A stretch of DNA of 64,000 nt from Alteromonas indica (GTDB taxonomy: Bacteria > Pseudomonadota > Gammaproteobacteria > Enterobacterales > Alteromonadaceae). The stretch spans positions 62,001 through 126,000 of the forward strand of contig PYVY01000013.1 in the NCBI GenBank assembly GCA_003056425.1, read 5' to 3'. Every line of letters starts with the position of its first letter. Within the stretch, counting starts at the first letter, position 1. Under the pieces are notes generated by a model. It did no database searches and had not been told where the DNA came from. It saw only the letters and a list, made by a program, of their open reading frames with translations. Positions 28,380-40,457 of this stretch are shown piece after piece. The position numbers and the translations under genes are program-made.

Positions 28380-29972
28380 TTAATGGCCGGCACTATGGTC
28401 AAGAAACTCTTCGTAAGTACCTTCAAAATGCGTTATTTTCTGGTCTTTGATTTCGATAATTTGAGTGGCCAATGACGACACAAACTCACGGTCGTGGCTA
28501 ACAAAGATAACCGTACCATCAAAATTCAATAAGGCATTATTTAGCGCTTCGATAGATTCCATATCAAGGTGGTTAGTAGGTTCATCCATTACCAGAACGT
28601 TGATATCCTGAAGCATCAGTTTACCAAACAACAGCCGGTTCTTTTCTCCACCCGAGCAAACCTTTACTTTTTTGTTAAAGTCATCGGAGCCAAACAGTAA
28701 GCGGCCCAACATTGCCTTTACCTGCAAATCATCATGCTTTGGCCCACGCCACTGAGACATCCATTCGAACAAGGTTAAATCGGTACTGAAGTCCTTGGTA
28801 CTGTCTTGCGGAATATAGCCTATCGCCGCATTTTCAGCCCACTTAACGGTACCTTCATTGGCATCAATATCGTTGGTAAGACATTTAAGTAAGGTGGTTT
28901 TGCCCGCACCGTTTTCACCGATAATGGCTAAGCGCGATCCGGCTTCTAATAACAGATTGGCATTGCTAAACAGCGGTTCGCCGCTATAACCATGGCCTAA
29001 GTCGTCTAAAGTAATGGCCAGCCGATGCAATTTTTTATGCTGCTTAAATACAACATAAGGCTTGCGGCGGCTTGATGATTTGATGTCCGCCAGCTCAATT
29101 TTTTCCAAACGCTTGGCCCGAGACGTTGCTTGTTTGGCTTTTGAGGCGTTAGCCGAGAAGCGGGCCACAAAGCCCTGTAGTTCTTCTATCTCAGCAGATT
29201 TTTTGGCGTTTTCGCTATGTAGCTGCTCTTGTACCAGCGCAGCTGCTTCGGCAAAGGCATCATAGTTACCAGGATAAACACGCAGTTCGCCATAATCTAT
29301 ATCTGCCATATGCGTACATACAGAATTTAGAAAGTGGCGATCATGGGAAATAATAATCATGGTCGACTTGCGCTTATTCAGCTCTTCGGCCAGCCAATGA
29401 ATGGTGTAAATATCCAGGTTGTTGGTAGGCTCATCAAGCAGCAAAATATCGGGCTCGGCGAACAACGCCTGCGCCAGCAATACCCGCACTTTACGCCCAG
29501 GCGCAACTTCTTTCATCAAGCCAAAGTGGTAAGACTCTTCAATACCGGCGGCAATCAGGATATCGCCCGCCCGGGCTTCAGCGGTATAGCCATCAAGTTC
29601 AGCAAACTGGGTTTCCAGATCCGCTACCCGCATGCCATCTTCTTCGCTCATATCGGGGTTGCTGTAAATCGCATCCCGTTCCTGCTTGATTTCCCACAGC
29701 TCACGGTCGCCCATGATCACGGCATCTACTACGCTCATTTCTTCAAAGGCAAACTGGTCCTGGTTTAAAATCCCCAGCTTGGTGCCTGGTGCCAGGGAGA
29801 CATTGCCTGCCGAGGGCGTAAGCTTGCCGCTTAAAATCTTCATAAAAGTCGATTTTCCGCAGCCGTTGGCACCAATTAAACCGTAACGGTTGCCGTTACC
29901 GAATTTGGCAGAAATATTTTCAAATAATGGCTCAGAGCCAAATTGCATAGTGATGTTGGCAGTGGTAATCAA
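28380..29972 (-). CDS. ybiT: YbiT, ABC-F family ATPase
   Basis: 530 residues from a TTG start at 29972 ([20 protein letters not shown]), the same length and start point as E. coli YbiT; a longer frame to 30038 adds residues foreign to the family. It has two ATP-binding cassettes with Walker A 'GANGCGKST' and 'GENGAGKTT', and Walker B '[13 protein letters not shown]' and '[12 protein letters not shown]'. A linker of the ABC-F type ('SRFSANASK'-like '[20 protein letters not shown]') lies between them. There are no transmembrane parts. ABC-F proteins act on the ribosome; YbiT is a translation factor. It is a housekeeping gene inside an otherwise accessory region. Confidence 0.93.
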   Translation of the reverse strand: MITTANITMQFGSEPLFENISAKFGNGNRYGLIGANGCGKSTFMKILSGKLTPSAGNVSLAPGTKLGILNQDQFAFEEMSVVDAVIMGDRELWEIKQERDAIYSNPDMSEEDGMRVADLETQFAELDGYTAEARAGDILIAAGIEESYHFGLMKEVAPGRKVRVLLAQALFAEPDILLLDEPTNNLDIYTIHWLAEELNKRKSTMIIISHDRHFLNSVCTHMADIDYGELRVYPGNYDAFAEAAALVQEQLHSENAKKSAEIEELQGFVARFSANASKAKQATSRAKRLEKIELADIKSSSRRKPYVVFKQHKKLHRLAITLDDLGHGYSGEPLFSNANLLLEAGSRLAIIGENGAGKTTLLKCLTNDIDANEGTVKWAENAAIGYIPQDSTKDFSTDLTLFEWMSQWRGPKHDDLQVKAMLGRLLFGSDDFNKKVKVCSGGEKNRLLFGKLMLQDINVLVMDEPTNHLDMESIEALNNALLNFDGTVIFVSHDREFVSSLATQIIEIKDQKITHFEGTYEEFLDHSAGH

Positions 29973-30502
29973 AACAGGTTTCCAGAGGGTAAAGACAGAA
30001 GAAAAACATGCTCCCAATAAGGAGCCGAGGGCGCGCAATATAAAGAATCAGTGGCCCGATGTCGAGGAAATTTTGAACGGGTACACATACAACCCGGCTT
30101 GAAATGGCCGGGTACGGCTACTGGGATTTTCCTATTAGGTAATACAAAGCGCAGCATAAATAACGCTGTGTACCTACTAACTTATTGATTTGTGGTTACG
30201 GGAATGCTTTTGGCGCCGCGCTGGTGCCCGTCGGGAGGTCCACCTGCAGGGCAACTTGCAAAGGTACATTGCGTTTCGCTGCGGGCTAAGCTGCAATTTT
30301 GCTAGGAATTGAAACAGCAGCAGTGAACATTCCTTAAATCTATCGGGTAACCGGAAGCGGTCAGAAACCGTACTTATGCACACTATATCTAATTTCAGCT
30401 GCATTCTATATTCATACCTGCGGCCACCTCTACCCTTTTAGGGGGGGCGAAGTCACTGGCAACCTTACTTTACCCTAGATAGGGTTTAAAAAAGGATATA
30501 GC
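29973..30502. other. Gap upstream of the microcin-like gene
   Basis: 530 bases holding the ybiT promoter (reading left) and whatever drives 30503-31422. No convincing -35/-10 pair was found. A frame at 30186-30288 encodes a short Gly-rich, Cys-containing stretch ('ICGYGNAFGAALVPVG') without a good start and may be a decayed peptide gene. Confidence 0.4.
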
Positions 30503-30790
30503 ATAAATAATACATTCGCACAGCTTACGCGTGTTGAATTAAATAACGTTGTTGGTGGAAGCCACATATGTCAGCGCAATCCACCTGAGGTATTTTTAAC
30601 TGAAAGACGGTCTGAATCAATGGGCAGCGCAAACCTACTGTATTCGGGTGCTGCATACGTAATGATAGGAGCCGTAGCTGTGGCAGCCGCCCCGTTCGTG
30701 GCAACCGGTGCAGCAGCTTTGGCTATTTGTGGCGCGGTCTTATCAGCCGGTGGCTCGACGCTGGTGGCAGCCAGCCTTTCACGAGATTAA
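30503..30790 (+). CDS. Class II microcin-like precursor with double-glycine leader (ATA start)
   Basis: 95 codons from ATA 30503 to TAA 30788-30790. The first 19 residues, MNNTFAQLTRVELNNVVGG with ATA read as Met, fit the double-glycine consensus at every key place: L at -12, E at -8, L at -7, V at -4, GG at -2/-1. The 76-residue core starts SHICQRNPPE, then becomes a Gly/Ala-rich hydrophobic domain (AAYVMIGAVAVAAAP, GAAALAICGAVL) with exactly two Cys (core residues 4 and 56), as in MccV-type microcins. AAAAAAGGA ends 6 bases before the ATA, the right spacing. No ATG/GTG/TTG opens the leader in this frame. Export would need a peptidase-containing ABC transporter, not in this window. It may be a start-codon mutant or a true AUA start. 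Confidence 0.65.
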   Translation: MNNTFAQLTRVELNNVVGGSHICQRNPPEVFLTERRSESMGSANLLYSGAAYVMIGAVAVAAAPFVATGAAALAICGAVLSAGGSTLVAASLSRD

Positions 30791-30906
30791 TGCATAACCC
30801 AAATAGGCTGTAATCAGTAAGGCAGTCCTGATATAGCTCAGGTCTTGTCACCCTTTGGGGCTTATTAAACGGCCCCAATATCAATATTAATGGCAAGGAG
30901 GCCGGC

Positions 30907-31422
30907 ATGGCAGTGTATAGAGACACACAAGGAAACTACTGTATCAATATTTTCGTTGATCTGTTGGCTGGGCAAAAAACAGCGCGGGTTTACGCTTTGC
31001 CAGCAAGATATGGCAGCTATTACACCTTATTTTTAGCGCTGCTAATTGTGCTATCCGGTGTTGCAGTGGGGGCAAGCCTATTCGAAGGGTATAATCACTT
31101 TGGATGGCTAGCGCGTCCTTCGGCCGATTTTCCCGCTATTTATGCAATAACGGCTATTACGCCGGTGCTGTTGCTTGCCTTGCTTCATCTATTGTTTAGG
31201 ACCCGTGAAGTCCCAGTGGCGCAGCTGGTTATTGAGAAGCGTTTATCCATAGCGCTTTATACTGTGTTCTGTTTAGGGTTTATGCAATTTTGCGGCTTTT
31301 TCTATCTGTTTGCATTTATGGACGACGTATTCAGTGTATTTTATTTTTGCCACTTCTTAGTTCTACTATGCCTCTTCTGTGTGTCGGGGTTAAAACTGCT
31401 GTTACTTCTACTGAAAGGCTAA
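30907..31422 (+). CDS. Four-helix membrane protein, candidate immunity protein
   Basis: 171 residues with AAGGAGG just upstream of the ATG. A 35-residue cytosolic start ('MAVYRDTQGNYCINIFVDLL') precedes four hydrophobic helices (about residues 37-60, 77-98, 110-131 and 137-168), ending in a Leu-rich tail. I recognise no family. It lies 116 bases downstream of the microcin-like precursor on the same strand, with no terminator between, which is where microcin and bacteriocin immunity genes sit. The immunity role is inferred from position and topology only. Confidence 0.6.
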   Translation: MAVYRDTQGNYCINIFVDLLAGQKTARVYALPARYGSYYTLFLALLIVLSGVAVGASLFEGYNHFGWLARPSADFPAIYAITAITPVLLLALLHLLFRTREVPVAQLVIEKRLSIALYTVFCLGFMQFCGFFYLFAFMDDVFSVFYFCHFLVLLCLFCVSGLKLLLLLLKG

Positions 31423-31588
31423 AGTTGTAACAACCGCCGATACACTTATCGCTAATCAAACCCACATAAAGCGCCACCACGGGGAAGCGGTAATTTCAAC
31501 CCTTACCAAAGACGCAGGCTATCTGGGAGGTTGGCTAACACCTGGGAATGCAATCGGCGGGGCTCCGCAAATTGCACCCAAACAGTGA
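31415..31588 (+). other. Open frame without start codon, Gly-rich end
   Basis: 57 codons open from the TGA at 31412 to TGA 31586-31588, with no ATG, GTG or TTG at its head. The end reads 'AGYLGGWLTPGNAIGGAPQ'. It overlaps the last bases of the preceding gene. It could be the tail of a decayed gene whose start was lost, or chance. Confidence 0.25.
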
Positions 31589-31609
31589 TGCTTACCAAGT
31601 GGGCCCAGA

Positions 31610-32074
31610 TTAGTCTTTAGGCAACGACACATAGGCCTTGGTATTCCACAACGGCACGGTAGATAGGCTGTGCTTAAAGCTACCAGAGGACTCCTTTGTG
31701 GAGTAGGAAAGATAAATAAGTGACGCCGATTCAGCATCGTAGATGCGTCTGACTTTCATGTTCTTGAAAAAAATACTCTTGGATTTTTTAAACACAATAT
31801 CGCCCGACGATGAAGTATCTATATTAGCAATCATTTGCGGGGTAATTTCACCGGTTTGCCGACAGGCAATAGAGCTATCTGAAGGGTCGGAAAAATCCAG
31901 GTTCGCCTCAATACTTGAGATATGACAAGTCACCCCTTTAACAATGGGATCCTTCAGTGAATCAATTTTGATGTCTTTGGTGGTAAACAACCCCAACGAT
32001 ACATCGCCAACCTCATTATCACTGCAGCCAGCAATACTTATGGTTAGCAGGGCAATTGCAGATAAACGTAACAT
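31610..32074 (-). CDS. creA: CreA family lipoprotein
   Basis: 154 residues matching CreA throughout: 'VSLGLFTTKDIKIDSLKDP', 'GVTCHISSIEANLDFSDPSD', 'SSIACRQTGEI', 'KSIFFKNMKVRRIYDAES' and 'STKESSGSFKHSLSTVPLW'. The start (MLRLSAIALLTISIAGCSDN) has a lipobox IAGC, so the protein is probably anchored to a periplasmic membrane face. E. coli CreA lies next to creBCD but has no settled function. Here it stands alone. Confidence 0.9.
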   Translation of the reverse strand: MLRLSAIALLTISIAGCSDNEVGDVSLGLFTTKDIKIDSLKDPIVKGVTCHISSIEANLDFSDPSDSSIACRQTGEITPQMIANIDTSSSGDIVFKKSKSIFFKNMKVRRIYDAESASLIYLSYSTKESSGSFKHSLSTVPLWNTKAYVSLPKD

Positions 32075-32444
32075 ATAACAGTTCCTTCAGATTTTAAGCT
32101 TATGATATGGCGTAGTTAACTATAAATAATGGGCCGACAGCTCACTTTATATTTTACTCTGCCAGGCGCACGTAAAATATTGCCACATTTTTTTTAAGGT
32201 GAGGAAAGGGCTAATAAAGTTTACTATACCGACTAGTTACGAATAAGCATTCCACATAGGCCACATTACCGGTTAACTTAGGTTAACTACCCCGCGCGTC
32301 GATAGCCTGCAAAAAGCAAAATTAAAGTAAAAATAAAGCGACCATAAAGCAGAAGGGGTTATGGCTAAAGTACCCTTGCGCTTTATGAACCCTACCGCCA
32401 AGGCATGCATGCTGTCGGCCACCTCCACACAAAGCTAAACTGCC
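32075..32444. other. Intergenic region with GGTTAAC direct repeat
   Basis: 370 bases without a gene. GGTTAAC occurs at 32271-32277 and 32281-32287, a 10-base spacing typical of sites for OmpR-family response regulators. It lies between creA and the DUF305 gene, both on the minus strand, so it could serve creA. AT-rich tracts lie around it. Confidence 0.35.
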
Positions 32445-32975
32445 TTATTGTGTCGCGTTTTCTGCGTTTAATCTTCCTACAAAATCAGGTACGGGGCGCT
32501 TATCAGCTTCAACCGACGTCGTAGCCTTACCGTTTTCTTCAATATCTTGAATGAGCCACTCCATCTCTTTTATTTCCTTGCGCTGTGCTTTAATAATTTC
32601 ATTGGCAAGTTCGCGTACACGGGCATCTTCAATATTAGAGCGTTCACTGGTAAGAATAGCGATAGAGTGGTGCGGAATCATCGCTTTCATATAAGCAGAA
32701 TCTGCAACCGTCGTCTGCGAGCGAACAAGGAAAAGACAAAGAGCGAAAAGCCCTAAAGCGCCGATGAAAATCGCTATGTTTAGCTTTTTATTGGTATACA
32801 TACCCAGCATAAACGCCAGCATAATAATAGCCATGACGGCGCCCATGTACAGTGCCATATAGGTGCGCGTTTCACTAAACCATATATGTGATATTGCGTA
32901 AGTGTTTAGGTACATCATGCCGAACATGGCTAACGTTGAAGTGATAATCATTGCCGCAAATTTAGTGTATTTCAT
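32445..32975 (-). CDS. DUF305 family membrane-anchored protein
   Basis: 176 residues. Three hydrophobic helices fill the first 90 residues, then a ferritin-like DUF305 helix pair with 'DSAYMKAMIPHHSIAIL' and 'IIKAQRKEIKEMEWLI'. The Met/His pattern (M-x2-MIPHH) is the family's metal-binding mark; some homologues (CopM) bind copper or silver. It sits among metal-resistance genes, which fits a periplasmic metal-binding role. The family is clear; the metal is not known. Confidence 0.85.
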   Translation of the reverse strand: MKYTKFAAMIITSTLAMFGMMYLNTYAISHIWFSETRTYMALYMGAVMAIIMLAFMLGMYTNKKLNIAIFIGALGLFALCLFLVRSQTTVADSAYMKAMIPHHSIAILTSERSNIEDARVRELANEIIKAQRKEIKEMEWLIQDIEENGKATTSVEADKRPVPDFVGRLNAENATQ

Positions 32976-33088
32976 ATGTAATCCTTACTTAAATTGTGGG
33001 GTGACTGGGAAAAATTCACCTATATGAAGGTCTAAAATCAATACGATAGTAAGGTGAGTACAAATTTTATACCGGGGGAGGAGTAATA

Positions 33089-33496
33089 GTGTTTTTAGCG
33101 CTGATACTAGCTATTGCAACATTATTGATAGGGGTGTTTTTCCATTTGGGAAATATCACTTTATTTGCTGATAAATTAATCGCCACAAAGGCAAGCCGAT
33201 ATTTAACCACACCAATAGTGGTGGGGGTGGCCGTGCTCAGCCAAATTTTGATAGCAGGTGTCTTTACCTGTACTTACCTATTGGGTCAGAAGCTTGAACT
33301 TGGCGATTTTGTGCAATCTACGACGTTAAGTGACATCTTTTATTTTTCCCTGACCACCATTACGACTCTGGGGCTTGGAAGTATCGAACCTACAGAACAT
33401 CTGCGTATGGTCGCTGGGATTGAATCCGCCACGGGTTTTCTGCTGATAAGTTGTTCGGCGCAAAAGGTCTATACCACTATGCAACGAAACGTCTAG
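33089..33496 (+). CDS. Two-helix ion channel family protein with GLG filter
   Basis: 135 residues from a GTG start with a strong GGGGGAGGAG upstream. Two long outer helices flank a pore helix and 'TTITTLGLGSIEPTEHLRMV', the selectivity-filter region of the Ion_trans_2 family. The usual GYGD is GLGS here, so ion preference may differ from K+. A further hydrophobic helix lies at the N-terminus. There is no cytosolic regulatory domain. It is divergent from the DUF305 gene. Confidence 0.75.
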   Translation: MFLALILAIATLLIGVFFHLGNITLFADKLIATKASRYLTTPIVVGVAVLSQILIAGVFTCTYLLGQKLELGDFVQSTTLSDIFYFSLTTITTLGLGSIEPTEHLRMVAGIESATGFLLISCSAQKVYTTMQRNV

Positions 33497-33901
33497 CGCA
33501 GAACGCGCCGGGGAGCTACAAAACAACGTGCTAATGTCGCTTAAGTACGCACTAACACATAGTGAATAATAGGCCCAGCCTCCGGTTTTGCTTGGCAACC
33601 CGTAACGTCGGTACCTACATATCAAAACAATTACTGAGTCCATACCAATTGTAAGCTGTTACAACAGACTCTACGGCTTTTGACCAAAAAGGAGCTACCT
33701 AAGCTGGATAATCGGATATCTCTATGCGATTACAGTGTCAAAGAGTCAATTAAACATTTGGCCAAGCTGAATTACGGAAGTATGAACAAATTTAAACCTT
33801 GTTGGGTTGGCCCTAAACGTTAGGCGGGGAGGCTGTTATACAATGCTATAAAGCGTTTTTACATTGATGGCACCGCCCCTTATTTGAATAACTAACCTAA
33901 G
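33497..33901. other. Gap with an unassigned 47-codon frame
   Basis: 405 bases. From TTG 33680 to TAG 33821-33823 a frame encodes a Lys-rich, soluble-looking 47-residue peptide (TKKELPKLDNRISL ... HLAKLNYGSMNKF). AAGGAG lies inside it at 33689-33694, upstream only of a CTG codon. A partial palindrome (CCCTAAACGTTAGG) overlaps its stop. No family was recognised; it may be a gene remnant. Confidence 0.3.
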
Positions 33902-34771
33902 TTAATCAGCGTCCCGACATTCTTCGCTAGTAAGCTCAATTTCTATGGTTGTATGCGATAATTCAAACTCTTGCAGCGCATCAGATACATTTTCCTTTAA
34001 CTTAAGATACTCAGCCTTCGACTCAAACTGACTAACGACGTGGACGGTGGCGACATGATGCTCACCATCAAGTGACCAAATATGCAGATGATGCAAATCG
34101 CTCACAGCATCAAGTTCAAGCAATTTATCAGTTACGTTTTGTAAAAGAATGTTGTCTGGTGACGCCTGAAAAAACAGTTTCAGGGTGCTGATGAGATTTT
34201 GAATAACGTTGAACAGAATGAAAAGGGTAAATCCGATAGAAAGAATCGAATCCAGAACAGGCCAGTCTTTGAACTGCATAACAATAGCGACAATGAGTAC
34301 CGCTACCCAGCCTAGTACATCTTCCAGCAGATGCCAGTTGAGTACTTTTTCATTGAGTGATTTACCACCTTGTAATTTAAAAGCGGCAAAACCATTTACC
34401 AGTACGCCAAGAATAGCCAGTGCTATCATCCCCTTCGTTTCTGGCATCTCTGGATTACTCAGGCGTGGTACTGCTTCATAAAGTATCCAGCCAGATCCAG
34501 CTATTAAAACCACGCCATTTATCAGCGCCCCAAGTAAACTCAAGCGTCGATAGCCATAGGTAAACTCATTCGTTGCACTTTTAGCGCCCAGTTTATTCAG
34601 CACCCATGCACTACCAATTGACAATGTGTCACCTAAGTCATGCACTGCATCCGCCATAATCGCAGTACTATTTGTTAACCATCCTCCAATAAACTCAATG
34701 ATGGTGAATCCGAAATTTAGAAAAAAAGCCCAGCCAATTTTTTCTGAGCTATGGGAATGTGAGTGAGCCAT
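33902..34771 (-). CDS. czcD: CzcD-like cation diffusion facilitator
   Basis: 289 residues with a His-rich start (MAHSHSHSSEK), six transmembrane helices and a cytosolic C-terminal domain ending 'HTTIEIELTSEEC'. Both zinc-type CDF sites are present: 'DAVHDLGDTLS' in TM2 (H-D-x2-D) and 'HLLEDVLGW' in TM5 (H-x3-D). It moves Zn/Cd/Co out of the cytosol. It follows czcA by 44 bases on the same strand, with a stem-loop between, completing a CzcCBAD set. Confidence 0.9.
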   Translation of the reverse strand: MAHSHSHSSEKIGWAFFLNFGFTIIEFIGGWLTNSTAIMADAVHDLGDTLSIGSAWVLNKLGAKSATNEFTYGYRRLSLLGALINGVVLIAGSGWILYEAVPRLSNPEMPETKGMIALAILGVLVNGFAAFKLQGGKSLNEKVLNWHLLEDVLGWVAVLIVAIVMQFKDWPVLDSILSIGFTLFILFNVIQNLISTLKLFFQASPDNILLQNVTDKLLELDAVSDLHHLHIWSLDGEHHVATVHVVSQFESKAEYLKLKENVSDALQEFELSHTTIEIELTSEECRDAD

Positions 34772-34785
34772 GAACTCTCCTGGTG

Positions 34786-34807
34786 TGCCCTGGATTTACC
34801 CAGGGCA
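34786..34807 (-). other. Stem-loop between czcA and czcD
   Basis: TGCCCTGG (34786-34793) pairs with CCAGGGCA (34800-34807) around a 6-base loop. There is no T-run, so it is more likely an mRNA-stabilising or processing site in the operon than a full terminator. Confidence 0.5.
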
Positions 34808-34815
34808 TCGTTGCT

Positions 34816-37926
<3,111 letters not shown>

Positions 37927-37939
37927 TTATCTCTCCCTA

Positions 37940-39121
37940 TCAGTGCGCGTGCGAGGCGCCGGACTTTTGTATATCTGCTTTAATTAAAAAGCTGTTGTCG
38001 ACAACATACGTTTGTCCGGCGGATAGCCCTGCGACGACTTCGGAATAGTTGTCGTCCTGCAGGCCTAAAGTCACAGGTGTTGCCTGATAAGCATTGCCTT
38101 CATTCAGGAACACGACAGGCTTATTGTTAAGGGTTTGAATAGCGCGATTTTCGATTTTTACAGGTACCGTCTTTTGTTGAGAGTCGACAATGCCTGTGAC
38201 TAAGTCGCCGGGACTGAGTTTACCGTCCTTGTTCATCACTTTTACCAACGCAAGCTGATAGGGCTGCCCATCGGGAGAGGGAATGATACTGGTAATGGTA
38301 CTGTCGAGTTGACGACCATTGGCGATAATGTGAACAGATTTACCTTCAGCAACCTGATTGCGCTGGGAAGGAAAGATCATTAACTGCGCCCACAGGACTG
38401 AGGTATCAACAATCGCAAAAAGCGGTAATGTGCTTGTCAGCTCTCCGATATTCATATTGCGGGATATGACTAGGCCAGCGATAGGTGCTTTCACGTCGTA
38501 AGCCTGAAGGCTGTCATTCGACTGTACGCGCGCCATTTGTTCACCTGCTTTCACGGTCTGACCAATACCAGCAAAGAGCTGCTCTACAATACCCGCGAAC
38601 CGGGCGTGAACCTCTGCTCGCTGCTGTGGCGGTACGGTCAGTTGACCATACACCTGCGTATGCTGTTTTATTTCACCGCCCGTCGCTACGGTAGTGGTGA
38701 TGCCAGCCTGACTTGCGTACGCGTTCACAATCTCAGTTCGGGCTTCGTGTTTTTGCCATTCCCATGAAAAGCTATCGTCTTTTGAAGACAGTGCAATAGT
38801 CGCAACAAATGAGTGCGGCTCAGCAATGAATTGTTTGGATCTTAGCCCACTTTCATAGGGTTCAAATTCGATAATTTCCTGATTTCCTCCCATTCGATTG
38901 AGTATCACGCTTAGGCTGTCGGGGAGAAGCGTATGCGGCGGGTCTTCTCTCTTTGCCAGTAAATAAGCCCCCTGTTTTGTGTCCTGTATACGTAAAGTCA
39001 GTGTTAGATTGCTATTGGTAAATGTCTTCGATTCTGCCCCATGAGGCTGTTTACCAGCTGTTGCGGCATATACATCGGTGAGGTACAGAAGTAGTGAGAT
39101 GATAACGAATAGTTTATTCAT
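37940..39121 (-). CDS. czcB: CzcB-type periplasmic adaptor of the RND pump
   Basis: 393 residues from the ATG at 39121, which opens a signal peptide (MNKLFVIISLLLYLTDVYAA) and overlaps the czcC stop by four bases. A CzcB-specific N-terminal domain comes first, then barrel-sandwich ('VHARFAGIVEQLFAGIGQTV', 'VKAPIAGLVISRNMNIGEL') and beta-barrel parts. It links the inner-membrane pump to CzcC. There is a His near the C-terminus (ASHAH). Translational coupling to czcC is likely. Confidence 0.92.
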   Translation of the reverse strand: MNKLFVIISLLLYLTDVYAATAGKQPHGAESKTFTNSNLTLTLRIQDTKQGAYLLAKREDPPHTLLPDSLSVILNRMGGNQEIIEFEPYESGLRSKQFIAEPHSFVATIALSSKDDSFSWEWQKHEARTEIVNAYASQAGITTTVATGGEIKQHTQVYGQLTVPPQQRAEVHARFAGIVEQLFAGIGQTVKAGEQMARVQSNDSLQAYDVKAPIAGLVISRNMNIGELTSTLPLFAIVDTSVLWAQLMIFPSQRNQVAEGKSVHIIANGRQLDSTITSIIPSPDGQPYQLALVKVMNKDGKLSPGDLVTGIVDSQQKTVPVKIENRAIQTLNNKPVVFLNEGNAYQATPVTLGLQDDNYSEVVAGLSAGQTYVVDNSFLIKADIQKSGASHAH

Positions 39122-40410
39122 GGATATTCCGGAATATCTTGAGTAGGAGAAACCTGGCCGGATAACCCGGTCCACTGTTCTATCAAAGATTGGTTCAGCA
39201 ACGCGTTCTCGCTGTATTCGATGACTTTTTCACGCGTGCGTATCAACGCATCCGTGGACGTAATCCAGTCCTGGTAGCTGTAAATCCCTTGTTGATAACC
39301 TTCCAGGACGAGTGTGGTGGCAGCTTTAAGGTCAGGTAAAACGATGTCGTTAATATGCTTTACAGCATCAACGGAAAAATTCAGGTATTGCTGTGCGCTA
39401 AAGAGTAATGCTTTTATTTCCAGCATCTGAGAGTCTCTGGCAAATACCGCCGCTTTTTTCTTCGCCAGTGCAGCTTGCAAAGCTCCCTTGTTTCTTTGTG
39501 CAGCAAAAAGCGGCGTAGATATACCAGCAACTACAGACGTATCCTGTACGGCCTGAGAGCGGCGCACGCCAACTCGCCACGAAATATCGGCACTGGCGTT
39601 ACTTTCTACCAGCCTTTGTTCAGCTTCTTTAACATTGATAGCGTCAGTGAGCCGTTCCACATTTGCTGATTCAAGAAACTGTTGATAAACAGCTGAATAC
39701 TGCCGTTTTTGGGGAAGGTTATTTAGTGACCCTGACACTTCGTCAATTTCTTCACCCGCTCCGCGCCAAAACAGGGCAAGAGACTGTTTGGCAATAGCCA
39801 GAGCCGTCGCAGCGAACGCAGTGTCGACTTTGGCTTGATTGAGTGCGGCTCTGGCGCGCAGAAGCTCAGCTTTATTGGTTGCGCCTTTCTCTACACGCTG
39901 TGCAACGATAGATAAGGCTTCATCAGCGAAAGAAACAGACGTTTGCGCCAATGTGAGCCGTTCTTTTGCCGCGATAGTTTTTACATATTGCCTGGTCAGT
40001 TCACTTAACAGCGCGAGCGACGCGACATAGCGTTCTGACTGCACCAAAGATAAATTGGCATCAACCAACGCTACCCTCGCCGTGCGCTTGCCTTCCATTT
40101 CAAAGACAGAGGAAAGGGAAACCGTTAACTCAGCTTCGTTAATGCTTGCTGCATCACCTGATCCGAGCAGGTTCTCTGCTTCAACACCAACCTTATAAGC
40201 CGGTGTGAGAGTAGCTTGCTGCTTATCTGCCTTAGTGGCTTTGAGCAGCGACTGGTATCGTTGTAAGTCCGGGTGTTGTTGCAACGTCAAGCGTGTAGCT
40301 TGTTCGAGCGTAATCGCTTTACTCTGGGTAGCGGGTGATATAAATAGCCACACGCAACCCACGATGACAAAACACATACGCTCACGCGCATGCGAAAAAA
40401 AAGAGTTCAT
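39118..40410 (-). CDS. czcC: CzcC-type outer-membrane efflux channel
   Basis: 430 residues with a signal peptide (MNSFFSHARERMCFVIVGCV...SPATQSKA) and two TolC-like repeats of long helices and strands ('LEQATRLTLQQHPDLQRYQS', 'NKAELLRARAALNQAKVDTA'). It forms the outer-membrane exit of the Czc pump. It is the first gene of czcCBA and overlaps czcB by four bases. The small Cys/His protein gene is 47 bases upstream. Confidence 0.92.
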   Translation of the reverse strand: MNSFFSHARERMCFVIVGCVWLFISPATQSKAITLEQATRLTLQQHPDLQRYQSLLKATKADKQQATLTPAYKVGVEAENLLGSGDAASINEAELTVSLSSVFEMEGKRTARVALVDANLSLVQSERYVASLALLSELTRQYVKTIAAKERLTLAQTSVSFADEALSIVAQRVEKGATNKAELLRARAALNQAKVDTAFAATALAIAKQSLALFWRGAGEEIDEVSGSLNNLPQKRQYSAVYQQFLESANVERLTDAINVKEAEQRLVESNASADISWRVGVRRSQAVQDTSVVAGISTPLFAAQRNKGALQAALAKKKAAVFARDSQMLEIKALLFSAQQYLNFSVDAVKHINDIVLPDLKAATTLVLEGYQQGIYSYQDWITSTDALIRTREKVIEYSENALLNQSLIEQWTGLSGQVSPTQDIPEYP

Positions 40411-40457
40411 ATTGTAAATCCTGGTCAGTAACTAAACGGGTAAAAAATGACTAGGAT

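Noticed and set aside
33770..33830. Integron attC-like GTTAGGC next to a short frame
   Set aside because: No matching RYYYAAC partner at a suitable distance on either strand and no integrase in the window.
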